This document shows, one piece after another, positions 1 to 13,268 of a stretch of 64,000 bases of DNA. Numbering within the stretch: the first letter of the stretch is position 1; every line of letters starts with the position of its first letter. Origin of the DNA: Lentinula raphanica (taxonomy: Eukaryota; Basidiomycota; Agaricomycetes; Agaricales; Omphalotaceae); NCBI GenBank assembly GCA_027919835.1, contig JANVFP010000017.1, forward strand, positions 186,001 through 250,000. Reading direction: 5' to 3'. Under the pieces are notes generated by a model. That model searched no databases. It was not told the origin of the DNA and saw only the letters and a program-made list of their open reading frames with translations. A program made the translations under genes and the position numbers.

Positions 1-30
1 CTGTGTACTCTGTACGCCCAACTATCCACG

Positions 31-879
31 ATGGTCTATACTCATTCAATGTTCACTACGCTCCTCGCCTTTGGAGCAGCTTCCTTTGTCGTCGTCGTCA
101 GCGCCATCCCGATCGACACCAATTCGGGACCGTCGCTCACTAGCAGTGCTGCTACTAGTACGCCGACTTCCAACAGTCACACTCCCACTTCTACATCCCC
201 CTCCCAGCTCTTCGCTGCTACCCCTAGCTCTCACGACACCGCCGGTGTCCAGTCCAATGATCAGGTGTATACCTTCGTCAATGATCGGCACAGTTCTCTT
301 CAATCCAAACAAGCTAACCCGGTTCTGCAACCCGAGGCAAGTTTCAAGCATTATTCTCTCTTCTTTACTTTTTCTCAGAACAACTTCTAGAACCCCCAAC
401 GTCTGGCCCCTTCAGTTCCCAAGGTATGTCACTATGATTGTGCCCCAATAGTGTTATCCTGCATCCCTCATTCTTTTCACTGGCAGGGTACGGTACCCAG
501 CGTTTACGATATGGTGCGCACCAATAGTGCAGCGCTCAGCCGTGTTATTTGGCCGGGGTTGCGGGGTACGGGCCAGGGGCCCAGCAAGCCTGATATTAAC
601 AAGATGCCCAGCCATGTTAAGTGGCCTGGTATGCCAAATATCCGCCAGGGGATGCCCAGCGATGTTCGTGTGTCGGGTATGGATATCAGCCATGATATGG
701 GGCTCAGGCCCAGCGATGTTCGTGTCTCGGGTAAGGATATCAGCGATGATATGGTGCGTAGGCCCAGCGATGTTCTTTGGCCGGTTGTAAATATCCACAA
801 TCCGGGGGGTACAATGGATCCCAACTCTGAGGAAACGGTGCCCAACCATGCCTCTGGCGGAGCCCTCCATTTAGTGTAA
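31..879 (+). CDS. Small secreted protein, family member 1 of 3
   Basis: Predicted secreted protein of unknown function, 243 residues. Exons 31-336, 391-423 and 487-879 keep one frame. A hydrophobic signal peptide (residues 1 to about 25, ending near VVSAIP) is followed by a Ser/Thr/Pro-rich linker. The C-terminal exon holds a short internal repeat around PSDVRVSG and ends SGGALHLV. Intron 1 is GC-AG (GCAAGT donor after Pro-Glu); intron 2 is GTATGT-AG. The same architecture occurs at 1345-2233 and at 31419-30786, which supports the model. Signal peptide and splice sites match the other members, but the C-terminal exon is unrelated in sequence, so this looks like a fast-evolving extracellular protein. 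A role cannot be assigned. Confidence 0.7.
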
Positions 880-1029
880 TCTATCGAGTGTTCACAGTAC
901 GTTCAGTCAGTGCGCGAGTAGTACATTGCCTGAGCTAACTTATGCACAGTTCCAAGTTCCCAAGTTGTTATCGTCGTTCAGCGGTATAGTAGTTTGTGTA
1001 GTACATGACACTTGTAACGAATGAATCTC

Positions 1030-1046
1030 AAGCTCTTGAAGAGTAT
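1030..1046 (+). other. Conserved 3' palindrome, copy 1
   Basis: AAGCTCTTGAAGAGTAT, about 150 bp after the stop of secreted gene 1. It is an imperfect version of the palindrome behind the other two members; the G-T change still allows a wobble pair in RNA. Confidence 0.45.
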
Positions 1047-1235
1047 TTCGAATCATTGTTAAATCAAAAAAATAAATAAATAAGCGTTTGACCACACCGT
1101 ATGCATATGGCCCATTCATTTTTGAGTTGTAACTTATCATGGCAGGTAGTACGACCATGTGGTGACACTGGTAAGCAATGGCGCAGGTTACGCTGCCCGA
1201 GTTTCACGTCCGAAAAAAGTTGCCCTGTGGAATAT

Positions 1236-1247
1236 GGATAGATAAAA
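1236..1247 (+). promoter_or_regulatory. TATA-like core promoter of secreted gene 2
   Basis: GGATAGATAAAA lies about 100 bp upstream of the ATG at 1345. The same 12 bases occur on the minus strand at 31509-31498, about 80 bp upstream of member 3. Similarity extends both ways: GCGCAGGTTACGCT lies upstream of both boxes, and CCAGAGCTGGTCTCCTACC lies between box and ATG in both. Conservation between loci 30 kb apart points to a shared functional promoter. Confidence 0.55.
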
Positions 1248-1344
1248 CCCTCTCCGTTTGCGCCATTCTCCCCCAGAGCTGGTCTCCTACCCTCACTACA
1301 AGCGATTACAGATCTAGTGTACTCGAAACACTCAACACTCACGA

Positions 1345-2233
1345 ATGGTCTATACTCGTTCAATGTTCACTATGCTCCTCACCTTTGGAGCAGCTTCCTT
1401 TGTCGTCGTCAGCGCCATCCCGATTGACATGAAATCACGACTGTCGCTCAATGGCAGTGCTGCTAGTACTACTAGTACACCGACTTCCAACAGTCACACT
1501 CCCACTTCTACATCCCCCTCCCAGCTCTCCACCGCTACCCTTAGTCCTCACCCTGACAATGGCACCAGTGCCCAGTATACTCAGGAGTATGACGACTTCG
1601 AGGAACTTCATCGTCTTCTGTTTCAATCAAATGATTCAGTTCTGCTACCTGAGGCAAGTTTCGAACAACTCTCTTCCTTACCTTTTTCAGAACAATTCTC
1701 TGTCTCTAGTACCAACATTCGGCCCCTCCATTTCCTGAGGTATGTATCAAGCCCACATATAGCTGGTGATCCTGCATCCCTCATTCTTCTATTGGCAGGG
1801 TACAACTCCTGGCGACAGTCAGCCTCCTTGGCAGGGTATGGTGCATGACTACGGTTATTGGCCAAGTACGGACGGTCATTTGCAGGGCCAGCAGGCTACG
1901 CCGAGCTATGGCCTCGACGATCACTGGCAAACCGACAACAGTTACCCGCAGGGTACGGATCTCGGCCACAGCTATTGGCAGGGTACGCCAGATCTCGGCC
2001 ACATGCAGACCTCGAGTCCACAGCCTGACACTACCACTGGAAAGTCCTCTCAAAGTCAGCAACAGTCCCGTATTCCTGTCAAGGTGTCAGCCTCATCCGA
2101 TACAAAAGAGTATGTTCGGCACATGGACTATTTGGAGGTACATAGGGACGAGAATGACCCGAAATGGATCCACTATCGGGCTCGTCCATCCGCTTCGAAG
2201 AATGCTCCGAACTCTGGCGGAGCCCACCATTAG
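1345..2233 (+). CDS. Small secreted protein, family member 2 of 3
   Basis: Tandem paralogue of the gene at 31-879; predicted 257-residue secreted protein of unknown function. Exons are 1345-1653, 1710-1739 and 1799-2233. The first intron again uses a GCAAGT donor and CTAG acceptor; the second is GTATGT-AG. The signal peptide (MVYTRSMFTMLLTFGAASF onward) and Ser/Thr linker are close to member 1. Exon 3 is Gln/Gly/Tyr-rich with loose repeats (WQG, DLGH), then a more complex tail around VRHMDYLEVHRDENDPKW, ending NSGGAHH. The matching SGG-containing C-terminus with member 1 supports the exon 3 call. Confidence 0.72.
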
Positions 2234-2349
2234 TGTAGTCCATCGAGCGAATAGTCACGGCGCGACAACAAGGGGCTAACCCATGGACAGTTCACACTGT
2301 TGTTATCGTCGTTCCGTCACAGTAGTCTGCGTAGTGATAAGAAAATTTC

Positions 2350-2366
2350 ATGCTCTTGAAGAGCAT
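2350..2366 (+). other. Conserved 3' palindrome, copy 2
   Basis: ATGCTCTTGAAGAGCAT, a perfect 8+8 palindrome around one base, 117 bp after the stop of secreted gene 2. The same 17 bases follow gene 3. It may be an mRNA 3'-end or UTR hairpin. Confidence 0.5.
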
Positions 2367-5300
2367 CATCAAAAATGATTGAATTTAAATGAGCATTCGA
2401 CCACACATGTTGGACTCACTCTCGAGCCTGGCCACTGAATTTGCACTTTCAAAACTTTAAGAGCAGTGTTGACAGCGAATGAAACGGTCAACTCTGCTAG
2501 AGTACAGTGACGTGTGGCAAGAGGTTGTCCTAGCTTGTGCGTGTGCTTGTTCACGGGCTAGGAGAACGGAGACGGTCAGCAAGAGGGACATGTACCCGAT
2601 TGCGGTTACAATGAAGGTTAAAATGAAGGATGATACCAAAGGATGAAAACAAAGCGAAGGAAAGGAAAGGTCGAAGGTGAAACGGAAAAGGTTGAGCACT
2701 GTATGAGTCCAGGATTGAGAGTAGAGAGACCGTTAACACAGACTCCGTCACTACTGATTGATAAGTTCAAACAGCACGACAGTCTCATCCCAAGGCGAAT
2801 ATGAGGTCACGCGTCCGGCATCAAATCAAGAAAGCCAGGCAGAGGACAAGATTAAAAAAAGGTCCTCTCACCATTGAGTCCATCCTAGTTTTTCGTGGCC
2901 GACAAGATACCTATTTGGTACAATGACATAGGACAGCGCAAGACTCGGTCCTCATGGTATCCAAGCCCTCCTCAATGATCTCCTAGGTCTCAAGATTTAG
3001 GCAAAGCACTGGGTCGTCTCTTCTCGAGTTTGAATCCTTTGATTATCGAGCAAATAGTTAGTCTCCACCTGCAGCCATCTCTCTGCCAAGGCCAACTTTC
3101 ATCATGAACGGCCCAATTCTCGTCTCTCCCGTTCTGTTTGACGAAGTGGAGGGAGGAAGGTATTATTTTCGACAGGCTCGAAACAGATAGGCTGTGTAGA
3201 TGAGAATAAGTAGTATTCGTGTGTTGTGGACAGTGGTCGAAGTTGGAAAGCAGGAGGAGCGCTTGATGAGCGCTCAGGACATCGGAGTGCTACGCATATG
3301 GGCGCTTAATCATTTCTCCAGGCTTCGACTCTCACATCACCTTCTCACAAAAGTCAAACGGCCCCTGCCCGCATCTTCCCACCTCAGAGGTAGGATTCTT
3401 GCTGTCCACCTCGTCACTCATAATCATCCTGTAACCTTCTGTACTAGTCACTTTCCCACATAGACCGGGCAGTAATCTGATTGGAGCCTCGTTGAATTGG
3501 AGGAAGTTGCCAGCTCAGTGGCACCGCCAGAGGACGTTCGTTACTCTTGGAGCTAAAGCTAAAGTAGGGAGGCAGGGCCAAAGTTTCATGCAACGATGTG
3601 ATGGAGCTTCCAGTTGAGCTCCCGAAATTTGAGTTGTTCAGGGGATTAACTATAAGATGAGTAGGTCTGAGAGACCGAGTACAGGTAGTACTTCGCGAAA
3701 AAATTCACTAGTTATCATTGTTGTCGTGGTCTGGAGATGGTGAGTGGAACGAACAACGATAAGTAGTAAGAGGCGGACGCTAATTTCGACGCGCGATTCA
3801 CGTAAGCTCGATATTTATGGAAATGGCAAAGCGATTGATACGAACCTTCAGCTTCAAGCTTCAAGCTTCAGCTTCAACCACAACCAGCAACAAGAGCTGA
3901 GTTGCAAGCTGCTGTGCCGCTCAGACTCCTTACTACCTGTGACTACTCTTATGACTTGGACGAACAGAGTAACTATCTGAATCGAATGAGACCCAGTGCG
4001 CAGTGCCAGTGTTGCTCTTCTCTTTGCATGCCAGTGAGTAGCACTTGCTGGTCAATGGATACATCAATGAACCTCAAAACTCTGCTCATTTAACTTGAGC
4101 TTACTCGAGCGACAGACCAAGATTATTGGCCGATTATCCTCAAGGCTGACATGCAGTCCAAGGATGAAGGCATCGTCAAAATGTAGCATCCATTGTCATT
4201 CAGTGCTGTGACTATTATGTAGCCTCTTGGAAGAACTCTGGGTACGCATCGTGATTGCGACTTTCACGGAATCATCCCACACAAGGTTTACGATGTTGTA
4301 AACGGAAAACGCTGCTTGTACTTCTTTCCCTGATATGTCACCAGGTCAGCCGTCTCACAAATTCATTGCTGTGGTTCTATCGGTTTGAATTTAAACACTG
4401 ATTCTAGTAGGACCTTCATGATTCATCGGCGTTTTCGAGCTCAAGTTCTTCCTGCCGGGTATCTGCATATGTATTCGAATTCATTCGAGTGATCCTTCTA
4501 GAGGAATCGGAGAGCACTGGGATTCTTAATAGACGTGCAAGGTCCCGGCCTGCACTAGAATGATGTCGAGAAGAAGTTACGTTTGCAGCTTGATGTTTTG
4601 GGAATAATTCGCGTTTACGGGTGCCGATTTTGAAGAGGAATGTAGGCGAATGATGACAATGTATTCGCTGAATGCATCGTAAGACACTAGTGGAGAATAA
4701 TGACCAGGTACCAGGCGATAGTACCGGCAGAGAGACGACCTAATCGACACAAATGGGTCTATATCAGTCTACATCCTACTGCGCAACTCAGTGATGCCAA
4801 AAATCTTATCGTAACACGATTATGACATTGATGGTGGTACATTGGCTTTTCGGATTCCTTCCACAGGATTGGCGGGTCCAGGAGAGTTTTAGGATCCATA
4901 AGGATTTACGTCGTGTACTTAGTATTTCGAGAGTATCGGGATCTTGGAAGACTTGATCCAGGCCGCAGACAATCATCGCAGCTGGCCATACTGCGACCAA
5001 TAGCCTTGGAGGCTATGCCAGGAGCATTCTCTCTTTTTCCATTGAACGCCACCGAATTCCACTGCAAGACATTATAGTATATTTAAGCATGCAGACCGCA
5101 AGGAGAGTTACTATATATACTTGTAAGCTTGGTTATGATAGTGTACTATACAAATGTGAACAGGATGAGGGGGCTGAACGAAGAGACAGAGAAAAATCGA
5201 TAGAAGACGGAGAGAGGAAGATGTGCATAGCAGCAAAATACGTAGGACGGTAGAGTAAAAAATGTCATCGGTTCCGATGAAGGGGGAAACGACGACGGTT

Positions 5301-5711
5301 AATCGACTTAGGTTAGTGATTGTAACGAAGAGAATAGAGACAGGGAAGGTGAGGAATGTTGACGAACAGAAAGATGAACGAACGAAGAGATAAACATAAA
5401 TGACACAAGCAAGGACGAACGTAATGTACGGACACAAGAACCAAAAGGAAGAAGGAAAGATGAACACTGCAAAAAGAAAACGAAAGGATAAATATATACC
5501 GATGCCCAGCAAGCCGCGATCAAGTTCTAGCCCGAGATAGGAAACGATGAAGGAAGCGAGAGCAGAGAGGATAGCGAAGATGTGAAAAAAACATCAAGAA
5601 CAGCACAGCACCGAGTAGGTAGTAGTAGAGCGGAGGGATAGTTTGAAAAGGTAGTGACGCATATTGTTCTCAACCTTGGTCTCCTCGAAGAATTTGAACC
5701 AGAAATGCACT
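2367..5711. other. Intergenic, no gene seen
   Basis: Only short overlapping frames on both strands with no recognisable motif. A small dispersed repeat lies at 3257-3309. The stretch 5111-5700 is purine-rich on the plus strand and probably includes 3' flank of the GATA gene. Confidence 0.5.
3257..3309. repeat. Dispersed GAGCGCTT...GCGCTTAA repeat, copy 1
   Basis: Starts GAGCGCTTGATGAGCGCTC and ends CATATGGGCGCTTAA. A near-identical inverted copy lies at 35022-35072. Shorter TTAAGCGCTC matches lie at 28573 and 59900. Confidence 0.5.
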
Positions 5712-8512
5712 TCATCTGCCTGACGTTCCAGAACCATACCCATCCTCTGGTTCATCTTCCTCACTCTCTCCAGAGACAGAGTCACCACCTCCGCTACCAC
5801 TGCGGTTTCCTTCCCCGCTTGGAGGACGGTTGCCGCCGTCGGTTCTTCCGTTCCCATTTGCTCGTGCCCGTTCGCGATCCCGCTTTTTGATCTGGTTACA
5901 AGAAGTTAGTTTTGTGCGACATCAGGGGCTTTGTGTTTATCGAAACCAGCAACGAGGACAACAGAGGACTCACGAGTTTTGCATACACCAACCCACAGGC
6001 GTTACAAAGCGTACGCGGACCTATAAACACCTGTGAGTCAAAGGGTCTGGCGCTTGGAATGAAACCGAACAGGCGAAACCAAAGAGAAAAAAACAACCAA
6101 GAACAGACAGCTCGCATAATCTGCGACGGCGCCAAACTAACAAAACCCCACTTGTCGGATTTTTCAAAAAAGGAAGAATTGTCCCGTCGCTCGCTGACAT
6201 GGGCCCCAAGGAACGAAACAAAAAAGCCTCTCTTACGAAACGACCCAACCGAGAACACAAGCTCACAAACCCAAAGAATGTATTCAAAGGAACAAAAAAG
6301 GAAGAAAAATATCACAACACAACACATACCCATAGGTCCCCGCCTCCACTCTGGCGTCGATGTGGCATTACATCCCAAACACGTCTGACCTTCGGTCGGG
6401 GGCGCCCCGCCCGAAGGCGGATTAGAAGGTGCCATAGGACCGCCACCAGTATGTGACTGTGACGACAGCTGGGATTGAGCGTACGACGGTGGCTGCTGTC
6501 CTGGTCCTGATCCTGATTGATGCTGCTGCTGCTGCTGTGCGATCGAACCCTGCGGCGGTGCTGGTACTGGTGCTGATGCTGAATTCGATCCATGGTTAAT
6601 ACCCAGATTAGGATTGGCCGTCCCTCCCGCGCTCGATCCACCCACCAAAGGAGACTGCTGCGAGTTTTCCGGGTATTCGTTTGTATGTCTCTGTGTGAGA
6701 GAATAAACAGACCGAAAAGGGTAAGTTGATATTCGGTTTGGTAATTATTTTGATGAATCCCGCGACATATCAAAAGGAAATGTATGTTTGGCGGGCGGGG
6801 GAACAGAAGTAGAAGAAGGAGTGGAATTCGGAAGGAGAAGATCGAGAAAGCGAGATAGAGTGAGTAGAGTGAGTGAGGGAAAAATTTGACACAGATGACC
6901 GAGATCTTGATAGAGTAGAGAAGATGAGATGAAAGTGAAGAAGTGAAGAAGTGACAAAGTGACAGGTGTGAAAGCATTGTGGGGGGTCGCGTCGCGAAGA
7001 GACAACCAAGAAGAAAATCATCATGCGGCGAGCTGAAAGTTCGCATGATGCGACAGGAGAAAGAAATGTATGTTTTGTTCGGGTTCGGGATGTGAATGGA
7101 AGACGGGAAAGCTTTTGAAATGTCGAAAAAAGATGATCAATCATTGCAAAAAAGCATGATGAATGTCGAAAGAAATAGACTAAATTGCAGTCTGAGACGC
7201 CCATAACAGAAGCACATGCAAAGCTGTATTTTGGCACAGCGATACAATCAGATTGAAACAGGCGAAAGTGCGAGAATGAACAGATAAATGATATAGACAA
7301 ACAGAAAAAAAGGAAAGTAGAGAGGAACTGAAAAGAGACGTAAACGGATTGAAACAAAACGTACCCGCTTCAATGATCCTGTCGTAGAAGCCGAGAGCGG
7401 CGGTGAGTTATCATTCGAGAGCGTGTGGGTGTGTGAGCCTTGAGGGTGACTCTCCATACGGTCTCTAATTGTGGGCGGCGAGAGGCGGTGATTAGTGTAC
7501 CCTGGAGCAGGTGGTATCGTATTAGGCTGTTGATAGGTAACTGGGGTAGGATGCGAAGCAGATATCGGGCTGATACCAGCAGCAGAAGTCAGCACTTGGG
7601 CTGCATACGTGGCAGCCTGCATCATTTGTTCCAGAGTGTCTGGATGAGGCGATCGAAAGGTGGAAAGAGTTTCACGGATGGGTGATTCGACGAATTTTAT
7701 CTGCTTCATAAGCTACAGATGAGAAGGCAGGAAAGACAAATAACAAGGATTTATAAGCGTAGATCGACGAGCTAGTCACAATGAATGATTTGTACCTGGT
7801 CATAGTCCAGAGATGCAAACATATTGGGCGAAGCAGGCTGAGAATTTGTATAGCTTGTCGGAGACTGTTCTTCTCGCTGTCGATACTTGGCCATCGGAGC
7901 GCCATTGATAGATGACTGTGGAGGAGGAGGAGGTTGATGATGCTCATGAACAGGAGGTACACGATCATCATATCCTCTAAGCGAGCTTGTCGATAAAGCC
8001 GGCGACGTGTCCGGTCGTGCGTGGTTGTTATACGTGTTTTCAGGCGCAACGGTCAACGGCAACGGCGATGGGTGCTGTTGATGCTGTTGTTGATGTTGTT
8101 GAGGCACATGACTAGGATAATGCGAGTACTGGGGCTGCCAATTTTCATTTGACCACTGTGATTGCGACTGAGGCGGAGGCGGAGGTGTATGCTGAGACGA
8201 GGCAGATGACGGAGGAGCAGGTTGAGCATGAGCGATGTAATGACCCTGTGAGCTATACGACGGGTGCACAGGTGCATAGCCTGTCGATTGAATCGGTGGT
8301 GAATGTTGCGGGGGATATTGAGCCTGGGGAGAATGAGGAGACTGCTGAGATGCTCGCATGTTTCTCAGCGGCGGCGGTGGCGGAGGAGCATGTTGAGCTG
8401 ATGATGGTTCATAGGCAGCAGGTGGAGGCGGGTTCTGGTATTGGTAGGTGTACTGAGGGGGATTAATTGCCTGATGAGCAGGTTGGTAGAGATAACGACT
8501 GTCTGCGGCCAT
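5712..8512 (-). CDS. GATA-type zinc-finger transcription factor
   Basis: Predicted nuclear DNA-binding regulator, 550 residues. Exons in transcript order: 8512-7796, 7712-7365, 6690-6330, 6020-5974 and 5891-5712, all in phase. The N-terminal 450 residues are Gln/Pro/Ser-rich with poly-Gln and poly-Pro runs. The single GATA finger is C-x2-C-x18-C-x2-C: CLGCNATSTPEWRRGPMG is joined across an intron to PRTLCNACGLVYAKL, followed by a basic IKKRDRERARANG tail. A short acidic Ser/Gly-rich C-terminus ends at TGA. The finger is split by a 309-nt intron, and the intron before exon 3 is 674 nt, long for this genome, so an extra exon there cannot be excluded. The factor class is clear; the orthologue is not. 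Confidence 0.85.
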
Positions 8513-9506
8513 TGAAGAGTCCAGACGCGTCTTGAGCTGACTGGAATGGCAGAGAAGAGTTCGCAGAGAGGTTCTCGGAGGAAACAAACAGGTAAAGTTG
8601 CCGGAATAAGTCACGATTTTGCCCGGGGTTTCCAACCGCAGAATAGGAATTTCCTAGAAGATGAAAGAGAGTGAGAAAGAGATGAGGAATGAAGAATCGA
8701 GGATGGATCGCAACTGACTGGTTAAGAAGGAAAAGGATGAGAGAGAAGAAGAAGAACTCACGAAAGTATATGAGGTTCGAACAACAACAGTTTATGATAA
8801 ATTTGTCCTCCTAAGAGCAATATATGTTGAGAAGATGATAGAGTAATAGTTGGAGAAAGAAGAAAGTAATTTTGGCTGTCAAGAAATGGCTAGAAGGAGG
8901 AGCAAGGCCAGTTTGAAGGCCTGCTGAGCCTAACCTTTCGCAGTCGACCGCTAAGAGTGGTAACATGGCCAGAGGCAAACTTGAGCCAATTTACCCTGAC
9001 CGGCCCGGTATGTCAATTCCTTATTGTTCAGAAGCCCCTCATTTCTCTCACCTCCTCTCTATTTTCTCTTTGCCAACAAATCAACGGTATTTGAATCTCA
9101 TCAACCTTGCGTCAAGTCTGTGTGCGATAGATGTAGTGTATGTATGTATGTATATGCCTATCCAATGCATTGCGATCAACAAACAAAACAGAGTTCAAGT
9201 ACTAGTATTAACAAAGTCAAAAACCGTCAAAAGATTCGTGCTAAGGATAACGAAAAGATAAGAGAAAAAAATGGGATTCAAGAGAACGAGGAAAAGCCGC
9301 GAAGTAGACAGGTGAATGATGTTCAGAATCCAACCTTCGATCATAGCCGATTCTTAACCAGTCATCCGACACCACAACACAACACAACCCGAGAAGCATC
9401 AAAAAACGTTGACTCTGTTACTCCGAGTATGTGCATTCGTTTGGGGGTACTGAATTGCAAAAGAAGGTCAGTAACAAAAGTCGGACGCTATCGCGGCACT
9501 GCTCCG
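8513..9506. other. Intergenic, no gene seen
   Basis: Probable 5' flank of the GATA gene and 3' flank of the 743-residue gene. No frame longer than about 190 codons and no recognised motif. Confidence 0.5.
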
Positions 9507-11974
9507 TCATCCATAAGAGCTTTTTGCCTCCCCAGCCCCTCCTTTCTCCCTATTATCTCCCCTCCATTTGGTCTGTTTCGGTAGCATTCCCGGGTGCACC
9601 CCATTTCCAGAACTCTGGCTACCGGTTCCATTCGGCTCGTATTCCGCATCCTCAGGATCGACCTCCTCCTCCTCATCTCCGTCTTCCTCAGAATCTCGTC
9701 TCGCCGCCACAGGCGCTGGCTGCTGAGACGACGATTTCTTCGATGTGGAGGAGACCTTGGTCTGTCCACTAGCCGCAGCAGCCGCACGTTCCCTCGCTCT
9801 CCTTCGTCTCTTCAACACCGCCTTTCTCCTATTCAAAGCCTTCCGATACTCCATCTCGTCTCCGAAGAACAACTCGTACTCGCAAAACACACACAGCCAT
9901 TCCTCTGCCGGATTAGTCAACGATGTCGTCAACAGCGACGAGGGCGGTTGTTGTTGCTGCTGCTGCTGCTGTTGATGCTGTGGCTGTTCCTGAGCCTGTG
10001 ATCGTTTGCTGCGAGGACCCCTCCGGGGCGGTATCTCAGCAGACAGAAACCGCAGAGGGAACGGACCAAGATCGTTCGCGTTCGCGTGATTTGTCCCAGC
10101 CACGTTCGGAGGAGTACCCCCAGCCGATTGAGGTAGCCTTGACGGAACGTAATTTCGCAGATGGTGGGGATTCGACGCGTTCGCGAGCGCAGACCGTTTC
10201 TTCTTCTTCCCGCTCCGTGATGTAGGTTTGACATTCGCGTTATTTGTATTACCCGCGTTGTCCTCTGCTACTAACTGTTGTTGCTGTTGTGGGCTAGTGG
10301 TAGTAGTAGCAGCAGAACTGGTCATCAAACCACCACCACCGGCACCGGATATCTGATTACTCTCGGATGAATTGGAGTACTCGTTGCGTTGACCCCGAGG
10401 CTTCTTATCTGTACGCCCTCTATCGCCTCTTTTTGAACGGGAGGATTTGCTGTTGACAGAAGTCGCCGCTGGTCGATGGGTGGCAGTTGAGCTAGCTGCA
10501 TTCGACGTTTGACGGGCTAGTTCTTCTTCGAACCGCCGGCGAAGGATGGCGACTTCTTTCTTCGTCGCTAGAAGTCGTTCAGAGGCTATGTAGACACACA
10601 GGAGACCCCCCAAGCGAATGGAAAAAATTGTGTCCGGTGACAGAGTTCCCCCATGTGGTGAAAGCATGGCGAAATATGAGATTCATAGGATCGAGATCGT
10701 TCCCGAATGGTAGACAGGTAAAAGGTCATCACAAGTCGAATAGATAAGTTGAGCGAGAGAAAAAGATGGACAGAATTCATTAGTGTTTTAGAAAAGAGAT
10801 ACCATCGGGTCAGGAACTTACTAGTGCTATGACAGACAAAACTGAACTTGCTTTCAGGAACTTGAACACGGGATCTCTCGTTTTCCTTCAATCTCCCCAC
10901 CAACCTTCGTGCCAGTCTCGGTCCCGATCGTTTTGAAAGCCGAACTTTGGGAGGCGTGGATGCGCTGCTCACATCTATGCCTGAAGCACTCGACGTCAGC
11001 GGAGATGAACCTAAAAACGGGTAATTCGTTTGATTCGACAGAGCCTGATCGAGCGCTAGCATGTCCCCGATCGACAGTGCACCCAATACCGTCGCCAGTT
11101 GCCGTTTCCGAGCTTTGAGCATCTCTTTGTGCTGTAAGCCGGCGAGTGTGACGGCAGACAGTCGGTTTCGTTTACGAGCGAGGAGACGACGCATGGCGGA
11201 TATGGGTGTTTTTCCTTCACCTTCTGCTGCTCCTGCTCCTGCTCCTGCTCCATCACCTTGACCTGTATCGTCCTCCTTCACGTCGGAATCAAACGTGCCC
11301 GTGGGGATCCCGATCATCAACGTGCCGTCATGATCCTCCGTTTCATCATCATTCGATTGCCCAGAAGAAGAGTCGTGCGCGCCTGCTAGACGCGACATGT
11401 TCGCAGGCACCTTGCGTTTTTTCGTGTTCGTTGGGTGTGGCATAGGATCGATATAATCACCATCGTCATGATTCGAGTCTTCGTCTTTATCTCGAAGACT
11501 GAGATTATTGATACCAAGTCCAGCCAAGTTGACCGCATAGGACGACGCGAGGTTGCTCAAGTCCAGCTCTGAAAAGAGATCCGAACCAGGTCCAGGAGGG
11601 ACACTACCGGGTTCAGAACCATCTGCGACAGCGATGAGGTTGGCTGCTGCGGCAGAATCAAAGATCGGGAGGTGATACGATCGAAGAGCGTCAGTGTGGG
11701 CCAGGAGCTCTTCTGCTGTGGCATCCGGACCAGGGAGAGTCAACGGGATGGGCGGTAAGCCAGGCATGTGCAGGGAATGCGGCACGCCATTGCTTTCGGC
11801 GACAAACATCCTTGGAAAACTCTCTACGCCGAATTCAGAGCTATTTGTGGGGCCGGGACTGAGGACGGATAGTTGGGTGGAGGATGTACGTCGTCTTTTG
11901 GGGAGTGGCTTGACTCGTCTGAGCGTAGGAAACTCGGGAGCGTCGAATATCGGTGAAGACACATTCCGATACAT
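9507..11974 (-). CDS. Conserved fungal-type protein, function unknown
   Basis: Predicted 743-residue protein from two exons, 11974-10822 and 10585-9507, joined by a 236-nt GTAAGT-AG intron. I do not recognise the family. Visible features: Pro/Ser-rich N-terminus; an acidic Asp/Glu-rich centre; a basic stretch near MRRLLARKRNRLSAVTL; long low-complexity Ser/Thr/Gln tracts in exon 2 including a poly-Gln run; and a compact hydrophobic, Cys-containing segment EEWLCVFCEYELFFGDE followed by a strongly basic RRRKAVLKRRRRARER-like helix. The Cys-x2-Cys plus basic patch and acidic tail suggest a nuclear protein, but that is inference. The ATG is the first in frame. Confidence 0.7.
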
Positions 11975-13268
11975 TTTGAGAGCAGTTTCGGGAAAGCTTC
12001 GTGTTGAGTTGAGGTAGTTGCAATTACTGAGTGGTTATTACCGAGTCCAAGAAATCGATTGTCGAAATCGGTAGATGATAGTCTAATAGAGACGATGCAA
12101 GTCGTTTTGAGATATGATTCCGCTTCTAGGATAACAAGAAGTGATATGAACTCGAAGGAACGTGAAGGTATTATTCCGGTGTGACTCTGTGGAAAATATT
12201 CGTCAATACTATACTCGAGAGCGCGAGCAAAGCTTCTCAATGACATTTATGCCAACCAAGACGACAAACAGAGTCAGAAAGAAAGAGCTAACACGAGGAA
12301 GTAGACAAAGAAAGTTGAGTGACGTGGACTCACTGCTTAGACCGGCGTTGTGAATGGTCAGAGTCTGAACGTAAGATGCGAATGCAAATGATGTTTATAC
12401 CTAAATAAGCCTCAATTATGCTGATATATAGCCGTTCGTGAAGAAACAAGACCTGGACGAAGCAACGACTTTTGAGATTGTGATTGAGAAAAAGCAAAGG
12501 ACCAAGGCAGTTGACGGTCCTCTCCGAAAATCAAGAATTATAGCCGAGGGCCGAACGAAATTACAATGGGCGCTTACTTATTCCTTCCAAATTTCTCTCC
12601 TTCACATCCACGTTCGAACTTTACATCTGCCTGCATCTACATTCTTTCATCTGCGTTTGACGAGAAAAAAACTCTCGGACACCTCTACTTCTCCCTCAGC
12701 TGTCTGTAAACTAAGGCCTCCCACTATTCCATACAAAGCCTCCACCGTTTACGACCGCAGCGAAGAAAGCAAACTCATCTCATGCATCGTTAATGCTAAC
12801 GACGCTACTCATGGCGAACGTCAACACGAGCAAGAGTATGAACATACTACCTCCGATGTTATCGATGACACTCAAGCAACCAACATGATACAACGAAGAT
12901 TTATTGAGTTCCGCTCGGTGTATGTTGAACCTTTGCGAATTCCCGAACGAGTTGTCTCACCCGGGAGTATCTGGTTGGTTGGATGCAGCGTTACTCAAGC
13001 AGCATATATCGCTTCTTGCGCATGTCTTTCGAGAATTTTTAACCCAGTCACTTGACGTATCGATTGACTCGTTGTGGATATCTTCATCATCGGATGCATC
13101 GAATTCTCTTAAGTTGCAGTCAAGATGGCACAAAAACATGGTCGTATTTGTAGGCAGAACAGCATAGACCGACATTTAGAAATACAGTTTACTAGAAACA
13201 CACTCGATATGCAAGAAGATCAAGAAGTCCAATAGATTCTCTATATATGCATCGTAAATGCTCATTCA
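11975..13268. other. Intergenic; proximal copy of the kinase-locus duplication flank
   Basis: Contains 12575-13200, which is similar to 17105-17545 plus 18965-19110. Frames through it (for example the segment around CEFPNELSHPGVSGW) are open for 80-200 codons but have no known domain and are not conserved in frame in the second copy. No gene is called. Confidence 0.45.

Noticed and set aside
12438..13167. Possible gene (205- and 87-codon frames)
   Set aside because: The frames are not kept in the duplicate at 17105-19110, and no domain is visible.
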